A stretch of 64,000 bases of DNA. It comes from Pristionchus mayeri. Lineage: Eukaryota > Nematoda > Chromadorea > Rhabditida > Neodiplogasteridae. Each line of letters opens with the position of its first letter. The stretch's first letter is position 1. The translations under genes were made by a program, and so were the position numbers. Shown here piece by piece: positions 41,821 through 53,038 of the stretch. The notes under the pieces were generated by a model that searched no databases, had not been told where the DNA came from, and was given only the letters and a program-made list of their open reading frames with translations. The stretch is taken from positions 18,345,067-18,409,066 of the forward strand of contig BTRK01000002.1 of NCBI GenBank assembly GCA_036245805.1, in the 5' to 3' direction.

Positions 41821-43258
41821 ATGGAATATGCGATGAGTGTGAGCTATTATTTTTATTATTTATTGATTATTAATATTTAAATATTCAGATCGCTACGATC
41901 GTATGTATCATTTCTTCGCAGTAGTAGAGACTCCGATCACTCTTCTCTCTCTCGTTCCAGTCTTCATTCTCTTTGCTTTCTTCCGAAAACATCCAGATGC
42001 ATGGCTGAGAGTGAAGGTACTTCATTTCGGAAGGGCTCCACTTAAATTTTTAAATAAATATTTCCGGCAAATCTGTATTGGGCAATTTCATTTAAACGTT
42101 TGATTCCGCCTAGGCGGATCTCGCTCCTTCTCTCTTCGTTCTCGCCTTCTCAACTTCCATTGGACTTTACGTGGAGCTTCATCTCGCCTTAACCGATTGG
42201 GTACGCCAATTCTCGCTCATTCGCATTGTCTAATAACACAACTGAACACAGGAAGCTATTTGAAAAATCGGTATTCACAAATTTTTTGTGAATGTCATTA
42301 TACGACCTCTTCATCTTTCATCGTTAGAATGTTTCTAAAATTGCAGCTGGACATGAGACTTGGAAATTTCCACTGCAGTTTATCATTCAATTTCATGGCG
42401 ATAATGGGATCAATGTATTACAACTTCATCCCTGTGAGACATCTAAGCATCATGGGACCTCACTATCTCCCTTTCATGTTGCCTTGCTTATTCACATATC
42501 GGGGATGTTCTTTCGAATGGCAGACAGAGTGAAGACTATTCTCGGATATGCATGGGTCATCGTTTTAGTAAGTTCACCTTACCATTATTCAAAATCTCAG
42601 CAACAACAGATTCTTGTCAATGTTTATTCGATGGTCTTTGGATCTCCTCAGTCTACGATTATGTGCAATTTCGCAAATATCGACCATGCAGTATTCATCG
42701 TGAGTGTACTAACAATATGACAAATTCTATTCCTTAAAATTTTCAGATGCAAATTCACATGGGAAATACTCGTGATTTCGTTTCGATTGCTCTGATCTGT
42801 CAAATGGGCATCCTCAGTCTCATCTGTTACGTCCTAGACAGATTTGAGATTAGACAAGAGATCCTCAAAGGCAAGTTCCAGCTTCAGCCTATTCTCGTAT
42901 CTTCACTTGGATGATGAGATGTTAATGAGAGTGAATTTGAGTGGATTTCTTATTGGTGAAGCAGTCGTTGGCCCTGAGTCTCCCTCCCCTTCTTTCCTTC
43001 TTGGGTTACAAAATACGCGGAGGAATGCAACACTACAACTACCAATCACTCGATGACTTCATGTTCCGAATGTTCGCGTAAGCTCACTCTAATAAACACA
43101 AAATAGAAAATAGTTTCAGTTCATCCCTCTTCTTCGGCCTCACAGCTTCTCTCATCATTCTGTTCAATTATCCTTTCGAGTCATGGGCCACTTTTTCTGG
43201 GCCTCTTCTGTGTCATAGAAAGAAGAAAGAGGATATGATGAAGTCAATAGTGTTATAA
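41821..43258 (+). pseudogene. Serpentine-receptor-like gene F, probable frameshift
   Basis: Exons: 41821-41836, 41889-42016, 42114-42200, from 42347, to about 42570, 42610-42699, 42747-42896, 42965-43077, 43120-43258. The architecture and intron positions match intact gene G (45090-46553). TM1 is VVETPITLLSLVPVFILFAF, TM2 SLFVLAFSTSIGLYVELHLA, then CSLSFNFMAIMGSMYYNFIP, MVFGSPQSTIMC, ICQMGILSLICYVL, ALSLPPLLSFLGYKI and FFGLTASLIILFNY. After FIPV (about 42432) the family sequence resumes in another frame (VALLIHISGMFFRMADRVK), with about 34 nt fewer than in G. No splice site pair repairs it. The Srh/Str-type chemoreceptor assignment is tentative. Confidence 0.6.
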
Positions 43259-43645
43259 AAATATGACAAAAAAGTACTGATATTATATTGCAAAATGAAT
43301 GAAGTTGAATTCATTTCTGTTTATTCTGTTTAAAAAATTCTATTAATTTTATCACGATCCCCGCTCTCGCTAGTCAGAATTGCAGTTGTTGCACCCCAAT
43401 AATCTTTGAGTTTCCTTTGACAATTTCTTTGGTAGTGCAATGACTGCTCAATACAACATAGATTAGTAACCATAATTTATAAACAATTCTCACATAATAG
43501 AATAACAATTGGTATATTTTTTGAAAGGGCGGGCAATCCACTAAGTTTCCATACAATCATGCACAAATAACGTAATGCCCAAAAGAACACAAATAATTGG
43601 CGAGAGTTCACAGATCAAAGGTCAAAGATCAGCACGATGGACGCT
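43259..43645. other. Intergenic between convergent genes F and acidic gene
   Basis: About 390 bp, AT-rich, no gene seen. Near its right edge (43610-43632) it contains the motif AGATCAAAGGTCAAAGATCA, a copy of the recurrent intronic motif described in the findings, here 3' of the acidic gene. Confidence 0.5.
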
Positions 43646-44797
43646 CTAGTCGAGAAGGTGAGGCGAATCGATGGAGAGGGAAGAGATGGAGTCGAGGACT
43701 GAAATGGAAGCATGATCATTGATCTTTACCAAAATATTTTTCTACTTCCAGTAAAATGCTGGTACGATAAAGACCAGTCCAGTAGAATCGCTCCTAGTGA
43801 TCAAGAACCATAGATTACGGTATAAACACTGGATACCGTACCCTCCTCTGTGAGGAGTTCTCCATCCCAATCGACGAGATCCTCTTCTTCCTCTGGTGAA
43901 GTCTCGTCCGTTCGAATGTCCTCCTCCTCTTCATCCTCCACCACAATCAGAAGACGGGAAGGAGGAGCTGCAGTGGCTGCTGCATCCTTCCTGCAAGGGA
44001 CTGAGATCAGAGAGGAGAGATCAAAGATCAACTCACGACTCCTTCTCGACCTCTTTCGTCGTGTTTGTGGCGGGCGTGCGACCGAACGACGAAGAGTGAT
44101 GAAATCCGCGACCAAAGGGACGCATCGACAACTGAAAGAGTTACTGTAATCTACAGTATCCTTGTTGTTCATGGTACTACAGTACCCGATCGGAGCCGCG
44201 ATTGGAGTACCCTCCCCTACCACGGTAGGTGGTTACAGGTGGAGGAGGGGCGGAGCCCATGTCGAGTGCGAGACTGGCAAGTCTGTTGAGGTCCCTCTCT
44301 CGAGGATGACGACGAGTCACTCTCTGAGCCTGAGAATCGAGTCAGTTCACGATTGGAAGGGGTAGACGATTGGATAGTGATGATGCAATCATCTCACCAA
44401 TTCGATTCCGACGACGGGAGTCAATTGAGAGAGGACGGATGCCTGCTCGGTTGCTCTCGTTTCCCTCAGACTCAAGTGACGGGGAGGAGGAGAGGATGCA
44501 GCTGCTGCTGCCGTGCTGCAAGGAGGAAGTGAGTGAGGAGAGAGCTCAAAGATCAACTCACGCTGCGCGAACGGCATTGATGAAGGAGTGGTCGACTGCT
44601 CTGTAGTGTTGAGATGAGGTCGACTTTCCCCGGATTCTCATGCTGACGAGGCCGATATCTAGGGGGAATAGATTATTCAAGTCAGTTAGTGATAAGCCCT
44701 GAGGATGCATCCTTCCCCTGCCATCTGCCCTTTCCTCACCCTTCGATCCTCTCGTTGGCAAGGGAAGACGTCGATCTCCGTACTTGAGACAATCCAT
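43646..44797 (-). CDS. Unrecognised small acidic-tailed protein
   Basis: Seven minus-strand exons with consistent phases: 44740-44797, 44562-44658, 44398-44515, 44237-44329, 44037-44131, 43842-43990, 43646-43698, about 220 residues. It starts MDCLKYGDRRLPLPTRGSK; an upstream in-frame ATG at 44878 is possible. The centre is Ala/Ser/Arg-rich (FGRGFHHSSSFGRTP). The C-terminal third is strongly acidic (VVEDEEEEDIRTDETSPEEE) with a tryptophan motif EDLVDWDGELLTEE, and it ends VLDSISSLSIDSPHLLD. There is no signal peptide or TM. An acidic-plus-aromatic segment suggests a protein-interaction or activation region, but I recognise no family. Two introns carry the TGATCTTTGATCTCT motif next to the donor. 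Confidence 0.65.
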
Positions 44798-45089
44798 TCC
44801 GACCGATCCCGATGGAGAGAAGAGAAAAGAGTGACGAGGGGGAGAGAGGGAGGAGGGGGAGATGGAGGGACTATGCAAAGGATTAATCGTGGGAAATAGA
44901 GCGAATTTGTCGATTCAATGAAAGTGACTTGTTTTTATGAGAAATTATCTATCAATCCCTATTCTATGCTTGCAATGATTCATCCACTATGTAAACTGTA
45001 AACAGAGGTTCGAGCTAACACGATTGTTTCATTCACTCGTATAGTAGATTCACTAGGCGTTCGAAATCCTTCCGATCATCTCGATTGTG

Positions 45090-46553
45090 ATGAAAGTAGT
45101 GAAGCCGTGTGATCCATGGAGTCCTGGATGTTATACACCCAATGATTACAATTATTGTAAGGCATTCTTTCATTTCTGTGACACGGAGTTATTTCAGATT
45201 ACGGGAGGCAACAATTCAGAAGCTTCATGAGATTCGATGTTTCTTTCTGTGTCGCTTCTATCTTTCCTTTCATCTTCCTACTCTATTTGTATCGGAAGGA
45301 CGAAGAGGCTTGGAAACGCGACAGGGTACGCTAAGATTAAGATTGTTTAGATATATTTACTACTTGTCAGTACATTTTTGAATTGTTTTGTTTGAGGTTC
45401 TTCTTCTGCCCACATTCATTGTTCTGGGAGTAATGTGGGCTGTCGGTATGTACACGGAGATCCATCTATCGATCATCGACTGGGTACTGTTACTCAATTT
45501 CATTCGATTGAAAGGATATAAACAAGGTTTATTATGTATAACCATGAAAATAATATTTAAACACATTTGCACACATTTGGAAGAAATATATTGATCTTAT
45601 ACTTCGAAATTGCAGCTGGATATTGGCAACTCTCCCCTTTCGTGCAATTTCACCTTCAATTCCTTCCTTGCACTTGGAATGACCCCCTATCTCTTCCTGC
45701 CGGTCCTGTTGACATTCGCTGAAAATATGAATGACCTCCGCTATGAGAGAAAGCAGTTCACTCGTTCCACTCTTCAGATCATCCCTCTTCTGGAGTTGGT
45801 CCAAAGCTTCAAGATTTTCAATCCAAAGATCCTTCAAAACGTCGCCTTTTCATGGGCTGCGATTGTGGTATACATCCAATAGTAGGAAAACACGTTCCCT
45901 TCTAACTTTTCAGTTTGGAGTCAGACTTTGTCAGATGGTCTTTGGAGTAGAGCATTCATCGTTTATGTGTGAAGGTGCAAGAAGAATTGTGCCACTGTTA
46001 ACGGTCAATTAAAATATATCTATGACAGTAATCAGCTTCGCATTCAAGGCAGAATTTGAGCTCACGAATCCATGTAAAAACTTGTCTGCTGCCCTAGGAA
46101 TTGTGGTGATTCTTCTTGGATTCTTCTCAATTATTCTCACGAGGATGAACATTCCAATTCGATTCATATCGGGTATTTTTATAAGCTATCTCGATATGTT
46201 TTGAAAACATTTCAGTGGATTTTCATTCGATAAAACGAACAGTGGCACTGACTATTCCCACTAGTTTGATGATCATTGCTCAGATAACTATTGGTGGCCC
46301 TCAATTTCATTTTGCAAGATCTCTGGCCGAATTCAATAATCGAATCGTATTGTGAGTGCATTCAGTTTGTTGAAGTCATATCATACAATCATAATTAAAT
46401 GTCTATTTCAGTTCTTCGTGTCACCTTGGATCGATCGCTCTTCTTTTGCTCCTTCTCAATCATTTCCACTCACTCTGCAAATTCGTATCCGGCAACATTT
46501 TCTTCCATAAGAAGTCAAGGATTGACCTTATCAATTCTAAGATCATTATCTAA
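45090..46553 (+). CDS. Serpentine-receptor-like seven-TM protein G
   Basis: Eight phase-consistent exons: 45090-45156, 45198-45325, 45397-45483, 45616-45867, 45914-45974, 46029-46172, 46216-46351, 46412-46553; about 335 residues. It starts MKVVKPCDPWSPGCYTPN (extracellular, Cys-containing). Hydrophobic spans: FCVASIFPFIFLLYLY, LPTFIVLGVMWAVGMY, LALGMTPYLFLPVLLTF, FSWAAIVVFGV, LGIVVILLGFFSIIL, VALTIPTSLMIIAQITIGG, IALLLLLLNHF. The tail is basic. PYLFLPVL resembles the TM3 region of nematode Srh/Str chemoreceptors. Ligand unknown; expression in chemosensory neurons would be the default expectation for the superfamily. It shares every intron position with gene F. Confidence 0.7.
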
Positions 46554-46621
46554 CGTACGAAGTAGTCTTACATAATTAATTTTCACCGCATGTGTCTGAT
46601 TTTCGAGGGTTTTATATAAAG

Positions 46622-46745
46622 ATGTCGTATTCAAAGAGTACTGATCTTCGAGCATATGCTGAAAGTTGGAGCTTTTGCATTTCGATTATTTTCCTTTCAA
46701 TTGTAGTTTTTCTCCTATCCCATGAACTCGTGGAATTTCGAGATT
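46622..46745 (+). pseudogene. Relic first TM exon of a third receptor copy
   Basis: A 41-codon frame, MSYSKSTDLRAYAESWSFC, then ISIIFLSIVVFLLSHELVEFRD, ends in TAA. It aligns with the TM1 exon of F and G, and sequence downstream (to about 46870) has the same hydrophobic character but several stops. It lies directly 3' of gene G, consistent with a decayed tandem duplicate. Confidence 0.5.
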
Positions 46746-47030
46746 AAGGTACCTTCAGAAAGAGGTGTCTCTTTTGTTCTCATATCCCTTCCTTGACGTA
46801 TTTCCTCTTTCCGTCATTGATATCACTCATTTTGCTGAAGTCGACCTATTCACAGATAGGAAGAGGGACGATAACGAATGAGAAGGAAAACAAATATCAT
46901 ATGATGTATAAATTTGGTAAAGGCCGATAATTAAACTGTCTAGTAATGTAATTCTTTGCTTAGATCACCTCATCAGCCACAATTTATCGATTTGTACGTT
47001 CGTTGCTAAGGACAGACAATAGAAGATTAC

Positions 47031-48394
47031 TTAGAAGGGAGTAACAGGCCGTTTGGCTAGCCACGCTTTCAGTTTGGGATGGGAGATCGTCTTGTCCCTC
47101 ACTTCCTGCACGAGGGGAAAGTCAGCAACTGCAGCGGGAATGAAAGTCTCGAGGATTCCAATGTGATCAGCGACGAGCAAATCGACCCAAGTGAGGGAAT
47201 CTCCCACGAAGTATCCATGGAAGTGACCATGCAGACCTGCGTCCTAAACAGATTATCATTACATTAATGGTCAAAAAGAATTGATTATGTACGAAATACA
47301 CTGATGTCTAAGCTCTCAATATGAGCTAATTGCCCAATGATACTAAGGAAATCGAAATTCTCCTTTGGACTGAGTTATGCTCAATCAAATTTAGTTCCTA
47401 ATGTCCGGTAATTCGAAAGGTTCCGTGGAGCTGCCCTTCATCGTCCGATCCACCCTTAAAGCGATTGTATTCACCCAGGCATGCTTCTCGAGAATGGCGA
47501 AGAACTTCTTGATGGCGGGTTCAGCCACTTCCTTCTGCAGTTTCTCCTTGTCTCCCTTGACGAATCCATAGGCGACAGTGAGGAATGGCCGCATCTCACT
47601 CAGATAGTCCTTGTACTGATCAGCCAGAGCATCCACCCATGCTGCATCGTACGGAGTCTGACCAGCGAATCCTGAGGGAGGGGATGGGTTGGAGTGAAGG
47701 GTTGTATTCATTGACAGCTCATTGTTTGAAGGCGCCGAATGATCGATTCCAGAATGTTCTACATTAAGACCCTCTTTACTTTCCTTGTTTAATCACCCGA
47801 TTAGGCGTCAGAAACAAGAGCATTGACAGAGAGAAGGGTAGCATCATAAAACGGTAGACTCAAAGCCGATCTCACTAGGATTGCTGATAAGATCGGCATC
47901 ACTATCACACCAACTTATCAATGGAATTCCCTTTGTCTTTCTACGAGGTCGGGTCAGATAATTGGTAGAACATGTGATACTTCGACTAGAATAGAGCATA
48001 AACTGAGCGGTTGAAGGTTTTCATCGTCGCATAGATCGAGAAGTAATGATAGGAACGTACCAAACTGCTTAGCAAGATATCGGGCGATAGCGAATGATTG
48101 GGGAAGGGGCTCTCCATCAACATACAAAACAGGCATCTGACCGAACGGAGTCGCTGAGAGGATACGGTTTCTTACGGTAGGGGGTTCAATGGGTCAGAAA
48201 GGGGGTCAGACTCACACTCCTTGTACTTCGGCCAATCTTCCATGGGGATTCTATTGTCCTCGAAGGGAGTTCCAGAGAGATGGAACATCTGTCGGGAGAC
48301 CTGGATAGAGTAGAAATTGCGGTAGTATTCGAAATAGTGATCTCACCTCTCCAAGTCCACGACCAGGGAAGTAGGAGAGTTTGTAGGAAGGCAT
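47031..48394 (-). CDS. Glutathione S-transferase, nematode sigma class
   Basis: Cytosolic conjugation of glutathione to electrophiles. Five minus-strand exons: 48347-48394, 48216-48300, 48061-48153, 47454-47671, 47031-47243, about 218 residues, slightly longer than the usual 206-208. The N-terminal thioredoxin-like domain opens MPSYKLSYFPGRGLGE; the early Tyr is the expected catalytic residue. It contains the glutathione-site block FGQMPVLYVDGEPLPQSFAI and ends IARYLAKQFG. The helical domain has YFVGDSLTWVDLLVADHI and ends AWLAKRPVTPF-stop, a typical nematode GST tail. The stretch joining exons 4 and 5 (HAWVNTIALR) is unusual in sequence but in phase. Which numbered gst it matches cannot be told. 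Confidence 0.9.
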
Positions 48395-48919
48395 TGTATG
48401 TAGTGAGAAGCGAGTGGCAAGTATGAGGGAAGAGGCAGTTTATATGAGAGGAGGGGGAGGTCGAAGATAAAAGGAAGGAGGTAAGGAGGAAGATAAGACG
48501 ATTGGCGGTGTAAATCGAAGGAGAGGAATGTGAAACAGAAAGAAAAGAATTAGTAGGGATTCTTCGGATTTCGAAGCACACTTCTTTCATAAACTAAACG
48601 AATTTCCCTTTTTCAAAAATGTATTAATAAATTAATCTTTTCTGCTTATTTTAAATTAAATTAGAATACACTGGATAAACAATGTCGAACACAAATTGAA
48701 TAACCTTTATTCATCTCATGGACAAGAAGTATTGCACTCGTTTGGTTGCAGTCATTTTGCATATTACAACTCTGGATGACCTGTTGTAGAGGAAGAGAAA
48801 CATTGAAGGGAAGAAAAGGGGCAGCTCTTCACCTAACACACGAATATCTACTTGAAAGAGTGAATCTCCAAACTAATCTCTAAATAATCGATATTTTTAT
48901 GGAAATCGGGGCTAGATAT
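48395..48919. other. Intergenic, GST promoter side
   Basis: About 520 bp between the GST start and the transporter stop (both genes minus strand). It should contain the GST promoter. I see no unambiguous TATA box or antioxidant-response-type element. Confidence 0.45.
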
Positions 48920-51900
48920 TTATGCTTCAACATCGTTTTTCTTCTTGTCGATAGATCCAATCGACGCGAGACTCGAAGCACTCAACACGGAGGAAGAAAT
49001 ATTTCGAATCTAAAAATATAAATAATTAGCAATAGATAAATGTTTCTATCCTTCGAACCTTGTTGCCTCCGTCCTTATTGTGCCGCTCCATCAGCTGATC
49101 GACTACATCGTGCACCTTCAAAGAGAAAGATCAAAGATCGTCCTTCCCAGACTCCGCCCACCTCTCTTCCTCGCGTCTCTGGAAGATAAATGAAGAGGAA
49201 GATGAGACAGAGACAAGAGGGAATCACCAGAAGAGGAAGGAACGAAAGTGCACCGAAGTATCTGAATGAGTTATCATTAGGATATGTTTAGTAAATGTCG
49301 CCGTGCAACATGGACTCGGCACACCACAACTCACGTGTAGCAGGGAAGCGTGATGAAACTGAGGATAAAGTTCATCATTGTATTGAAGCCAAGAACCTGC
49401 AAGGGCGACATTTTGTACATGTCGGAGGGAGGAATGCACGCAACGCACCATCGACTGCACGATGGAGCGAGATCTCTGAGGGACGAGTTCGGAAGTAATG
49501 AAGTAAGCTATCGGACCGAGAGCGATTCTGCAAAGATTCAATGTCTTTCCTGGTTGTGGCTTTGAACCTTAAAGACCGTGAGATGATTCGATAGAGGGTC
49601 GTACCCGTAGGTAGCACCGAATAGGATGAGGGCCACGATCTGTCCCCATCTGATGGGATCCCAAACGGGAATGAGCAGGTCAGAGGCGATGTAGAGACAG
49701 AGAGAGACCACATTCGCTGCCCCCAGACCGATGAGGAGGGTGCGACGACCGAATCTAGAAGAGGGAGTGATCACACTGACTGCGAATCAAAGCACGAAAT
49801 GGATTGATATGATTTGTGAGCTGATGCGTGATCGATCAAAGATCAAACCTCTCGATGATGAGCAGACCGAGAACGGAAGCGATGAAGTCTGCCATCATGA
49901 AGGCGAAAGATGCCAGCTGCAGTTATGCCTTTTAATCATTAGCTTATCCATGCATCACCTGCGAAATTTCCGGGGAGAAGTTATCCTCAAGAAGATCAGT
50001 GGAGAGATAGACGATGGGCCAGATTCCGACGATGATCTGAAAGAGATCAAAGATTAGAGAAGGACGATCGATGAAGAGGGATCGACTTCTCACCTGCAAC
50101 GATGCAGCTCCCAGGAAGAAAGCCATTCGAAGATGAGGCATACTTAGCACCTCCTTCACTCCTTGCCAGATAGTCATCTGAAAGAGAAATTCGTTTAGTT
50201 ATCGATAGTATCTACAGTAACCACAACACGCACTCGACTACGGTAAAGGAACATAGGATGGGTCAATCGAGTCTAGTCTATGGACAACTTGCCGTGTAGT
50301 TGGCGAGGCCAAATCCAGAGACGATAGACTAGATTATCGATTTTAAGATTTATTCAATTAATCAAATTAATTAAAAGCAATACCTTCTCATCGTCAGGAC
50401 CGCTGACTTCCTTCTCAAGCATCATCTCCTCCAGGACTTCTTCATTCTCAGATGTGATTCCTGAGAAATGTGTTTCATCGAAAAATAGCTCCATCTAATT
50501 GTTCCTATTTTTAGTGCATGATCGCTCACCCCTGTAGTACTCTAGGGAAGCGAGTGCCGCCTCTCGATCATTCCTGTTGATGAGGAGGAACTTGGGCGTC
50601 TCGTGAAGAGGAATGACGATGACGATGGCAACGATGGCAGGGAAGATGGAGATGCCTGAGAGCATTCATAGATACCATCCAAACGAACTGGCAGATCCTT
50701 TCAACGCAAAAGTGAGTGCTATCGTTTGAGGGTATATCAGTGTCCTTTCGAGTGAGTCTCTTCTTTTTCAGAGAACCACCCTCGCTATCAAGAGTGAGTG
50801 CTGTGCACTGCGATTGAACGCAGACTAAAGGGCAAACATTTTTGATCTGCCGGTTTGCAACAGAGTACAGTTTCTTGATTAAAAGTCGCAGTGATCTTCC
50901 TCACCAGTGAGCACGGGGAGATTCGTTCCGAAGACAGCGTCCATTCCGAATCCGATGCCCAGTCCCATCGTCATGATGAAGGTGGACTCAGAGAGGAAGG
51001 AAGTGACTCCTCTCAGTTCAGTCGGAGTCGCCTCCTGATCACATTATCTTTATTTTCTAGATTGTTAATTGGAGTGAAATTGACTTCGAGCACAATTTCA
51101 TTTCATGAATCTTGGTGAAAGGCAGACCTGGAGAAAGAGAATGAGACTGCCGAATGAGATTCCAGAAGAGATGGAAGCGATGATGCGAGAGACGAAGAAG
51201 ACCTGAAGAAAAGAAATGAAAGGATGAAGAAGGGGAGATACAGTTGCATCTGCGAATGCAAAATGCAGGTGATTAGGTAAAAGTTGGAGAGGTCGAACCT
51301 CAGGGACGTAGAATGTGACTCCGACGAAGGAGAGAATGGCACCCAATAGAGCAATGCAATTGGAGATGAAGAGAGCCTCTGAGATGAAGAATTTTATGCG
51401 ATCCTTCGAAATGAGCAAAGTAAATCGTTTGCTTCGAAGGTAGTTCATCTTTCGATTGATTTCAACTGATTCAAGTCAAAAACGGAATAAAAATAGAAAG
51501 GATGGGTCTCTAACTCACTCTTCCTTCCCAGATTATCGCAGAAGTAAGGAGTGAGGAAAGTGCCGATGAGATAGCCGACGAACCAGATGTTGAGCATGAG
51601 AGACCAGTACCATGTGAAGGCATTCTCCGATATACCTCCCTGAACAAATCCATCCTTCTTTCGGAATGGCAATTGCCAGTTGATTCCATCAGTCACTTCT
51701 CAAATCCCTTCTATTCTCCAATCACATTGGCACGAATGTTGACGTGAGATTGTCCCTTGTCATGCCCACGTGCACATTCTATCATTGATGTTTGACACCA
51801 CGATGTCCACTTTAACCCCCCAATCATCTGAGTCTATTTCCAGTGTGCGGCTTCTCTCTCAATCTGTTTACACCCATGGCTGCTTATCAAGAGTACGAGG

Positions 51901-53038
51901 GCCTTTTCGCTGATCGACAGGCTTAAGATTTCGCATGGAAAAGGAGTCTATTTCGTTGAATTGCATCAGAAATTACTAAATTTCGTACTATCCGCTTAGC
52001 GCAAATAGGAATTATGCAAATAACAAACAATTTTTCGATGGGGAAGTGCATTGAACCAATTCACTCTCTGGATTAGGGGAAGGTCAGGATTGCTCGCTGC
52101 TTTTCACGGAAAGGTTTAAATTCAAAATCGCACGTTATTTCTCAAAACAGCCGATGTTTTGTTATAGAAAGTCCGCAGTAAAGAGTAGCGACAACAAATC
52201 AACAACTCACAACAATAACATCAAATGCTTGTTCTCACCTCTTTTCCTCTTTCGATGTAGGTTTCATTGATCTCGTTCTGGAATGTCTGATGGGAGGTGT
52301 TCGGGTAGGAGTTACAGTATCCCTCCTGAAATCAGAAGTTCAATCCCAATTCGAGATATCAAAGTGTACATATCTACCATCGCGCGATTCTTATCGCCCG
52401 TTTTCTTCATAGCCAATCGATGGATTTGTCGTCCAATTGTCACGCTTTCTGACTCTAGTCCCTTCGACTTTCTTCTCTTTCCCTTCCCTTTAAAAATCAG
52501 GCCGTGGGAAAGTTAATGCAATGTTCAGTTGCTCTTTTAGTGCATGAGAAGGAGATGGACGACATTTCGCACTTTGCTAACGACCAAGGGAAAGAAAGAT
52601 GTGCAACACACTACGAGCTGATCAAAATGTTTCTGTTCGCAATCGAGAACGAAGATTGTTTGGGCGTTCTAATTGTCACTTCTAACGAAAGAAAGAAGTT
52701 CTTACTGGGAAATTGGTGGCACACGAGAGAATTCCGCAGACGAGGAGCAGCTTGACTTTGTTGCCAGCGGGTGCACAGCATCCTTTCACCGTCTGAGATA
52801 TCAACCATCACTACTCGCATTGTTATTGCTTTCGGCACTCGAATGAAGGAAGCATAATGGAAGAAATTTCGGTTACTACTACTCAACAGAGAGGTCTAAT
52901 CTCTAATCGAGTGTTGTTCGATTCATTGCAACTGAAGAGATAGTAGCAACTGACTCTCTTTTTGAGGGTGATTCCATCATCGGAGGAGGACATCGTGCGA
53001 GCTCGCAGCGATGAGACTGACGACGAAGAAAAGGACAT
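48920..53038 (-). CDS. SLC2-like facilitative sugar transporter (MFS)
   Basis: Plasma-membrane 12-TM carrier. Minus-strand exons: 52955-53038, 52706-52792, 52239-52325, about 51527-51698, 51299-51378, 51128-51202, 50905-51034, 50530-50655, 50384-50460, 50293-50328, 50094-50177, 49959-50036, 49849-49916, 49605-49754, 49449-49527, 49335-49396, 49162-49261, 49059-49115, 48920-49009. Family landmarks: NLGRK after TM2, PLHETPKFLLINRN after TM6, RFGRRTLLIGLG after TM8, GPIAYFITSEL in TM10 and PETRGRE after TM12. The first loop has an N-glycosylation-rich insert (SYPNTSHQTFQNEINETY). The start ATG follows a TTTCAG site, suggesting trans-splicing. The phase between exons 3 and 4 does not match, so one small exon is missed or this junction is wrong. 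The intron after 50293 uses a GC donor. Substrate not determinable. Confidence 0.85.
50178..50292 (-). other. GC-AG intron in sugar transporter gene
   Basis: On the minus strand the exon ends ..AACTACACG and the intron begins GCAAGT; the acceptor is TTTCAG before ATGACTATCTGG. Joining gives GLANYT-MTIWQGVKEV in phase. Confidence 0.75.

Noticed and set aside
42861..42876. Apparent GC donor AAAG|GCAAGT in receptor gene F
   Set aside because: Using it breaks the frame of the next exon. Reading on to the GT at 42897 keeps phase and matches the loop length of gene G.
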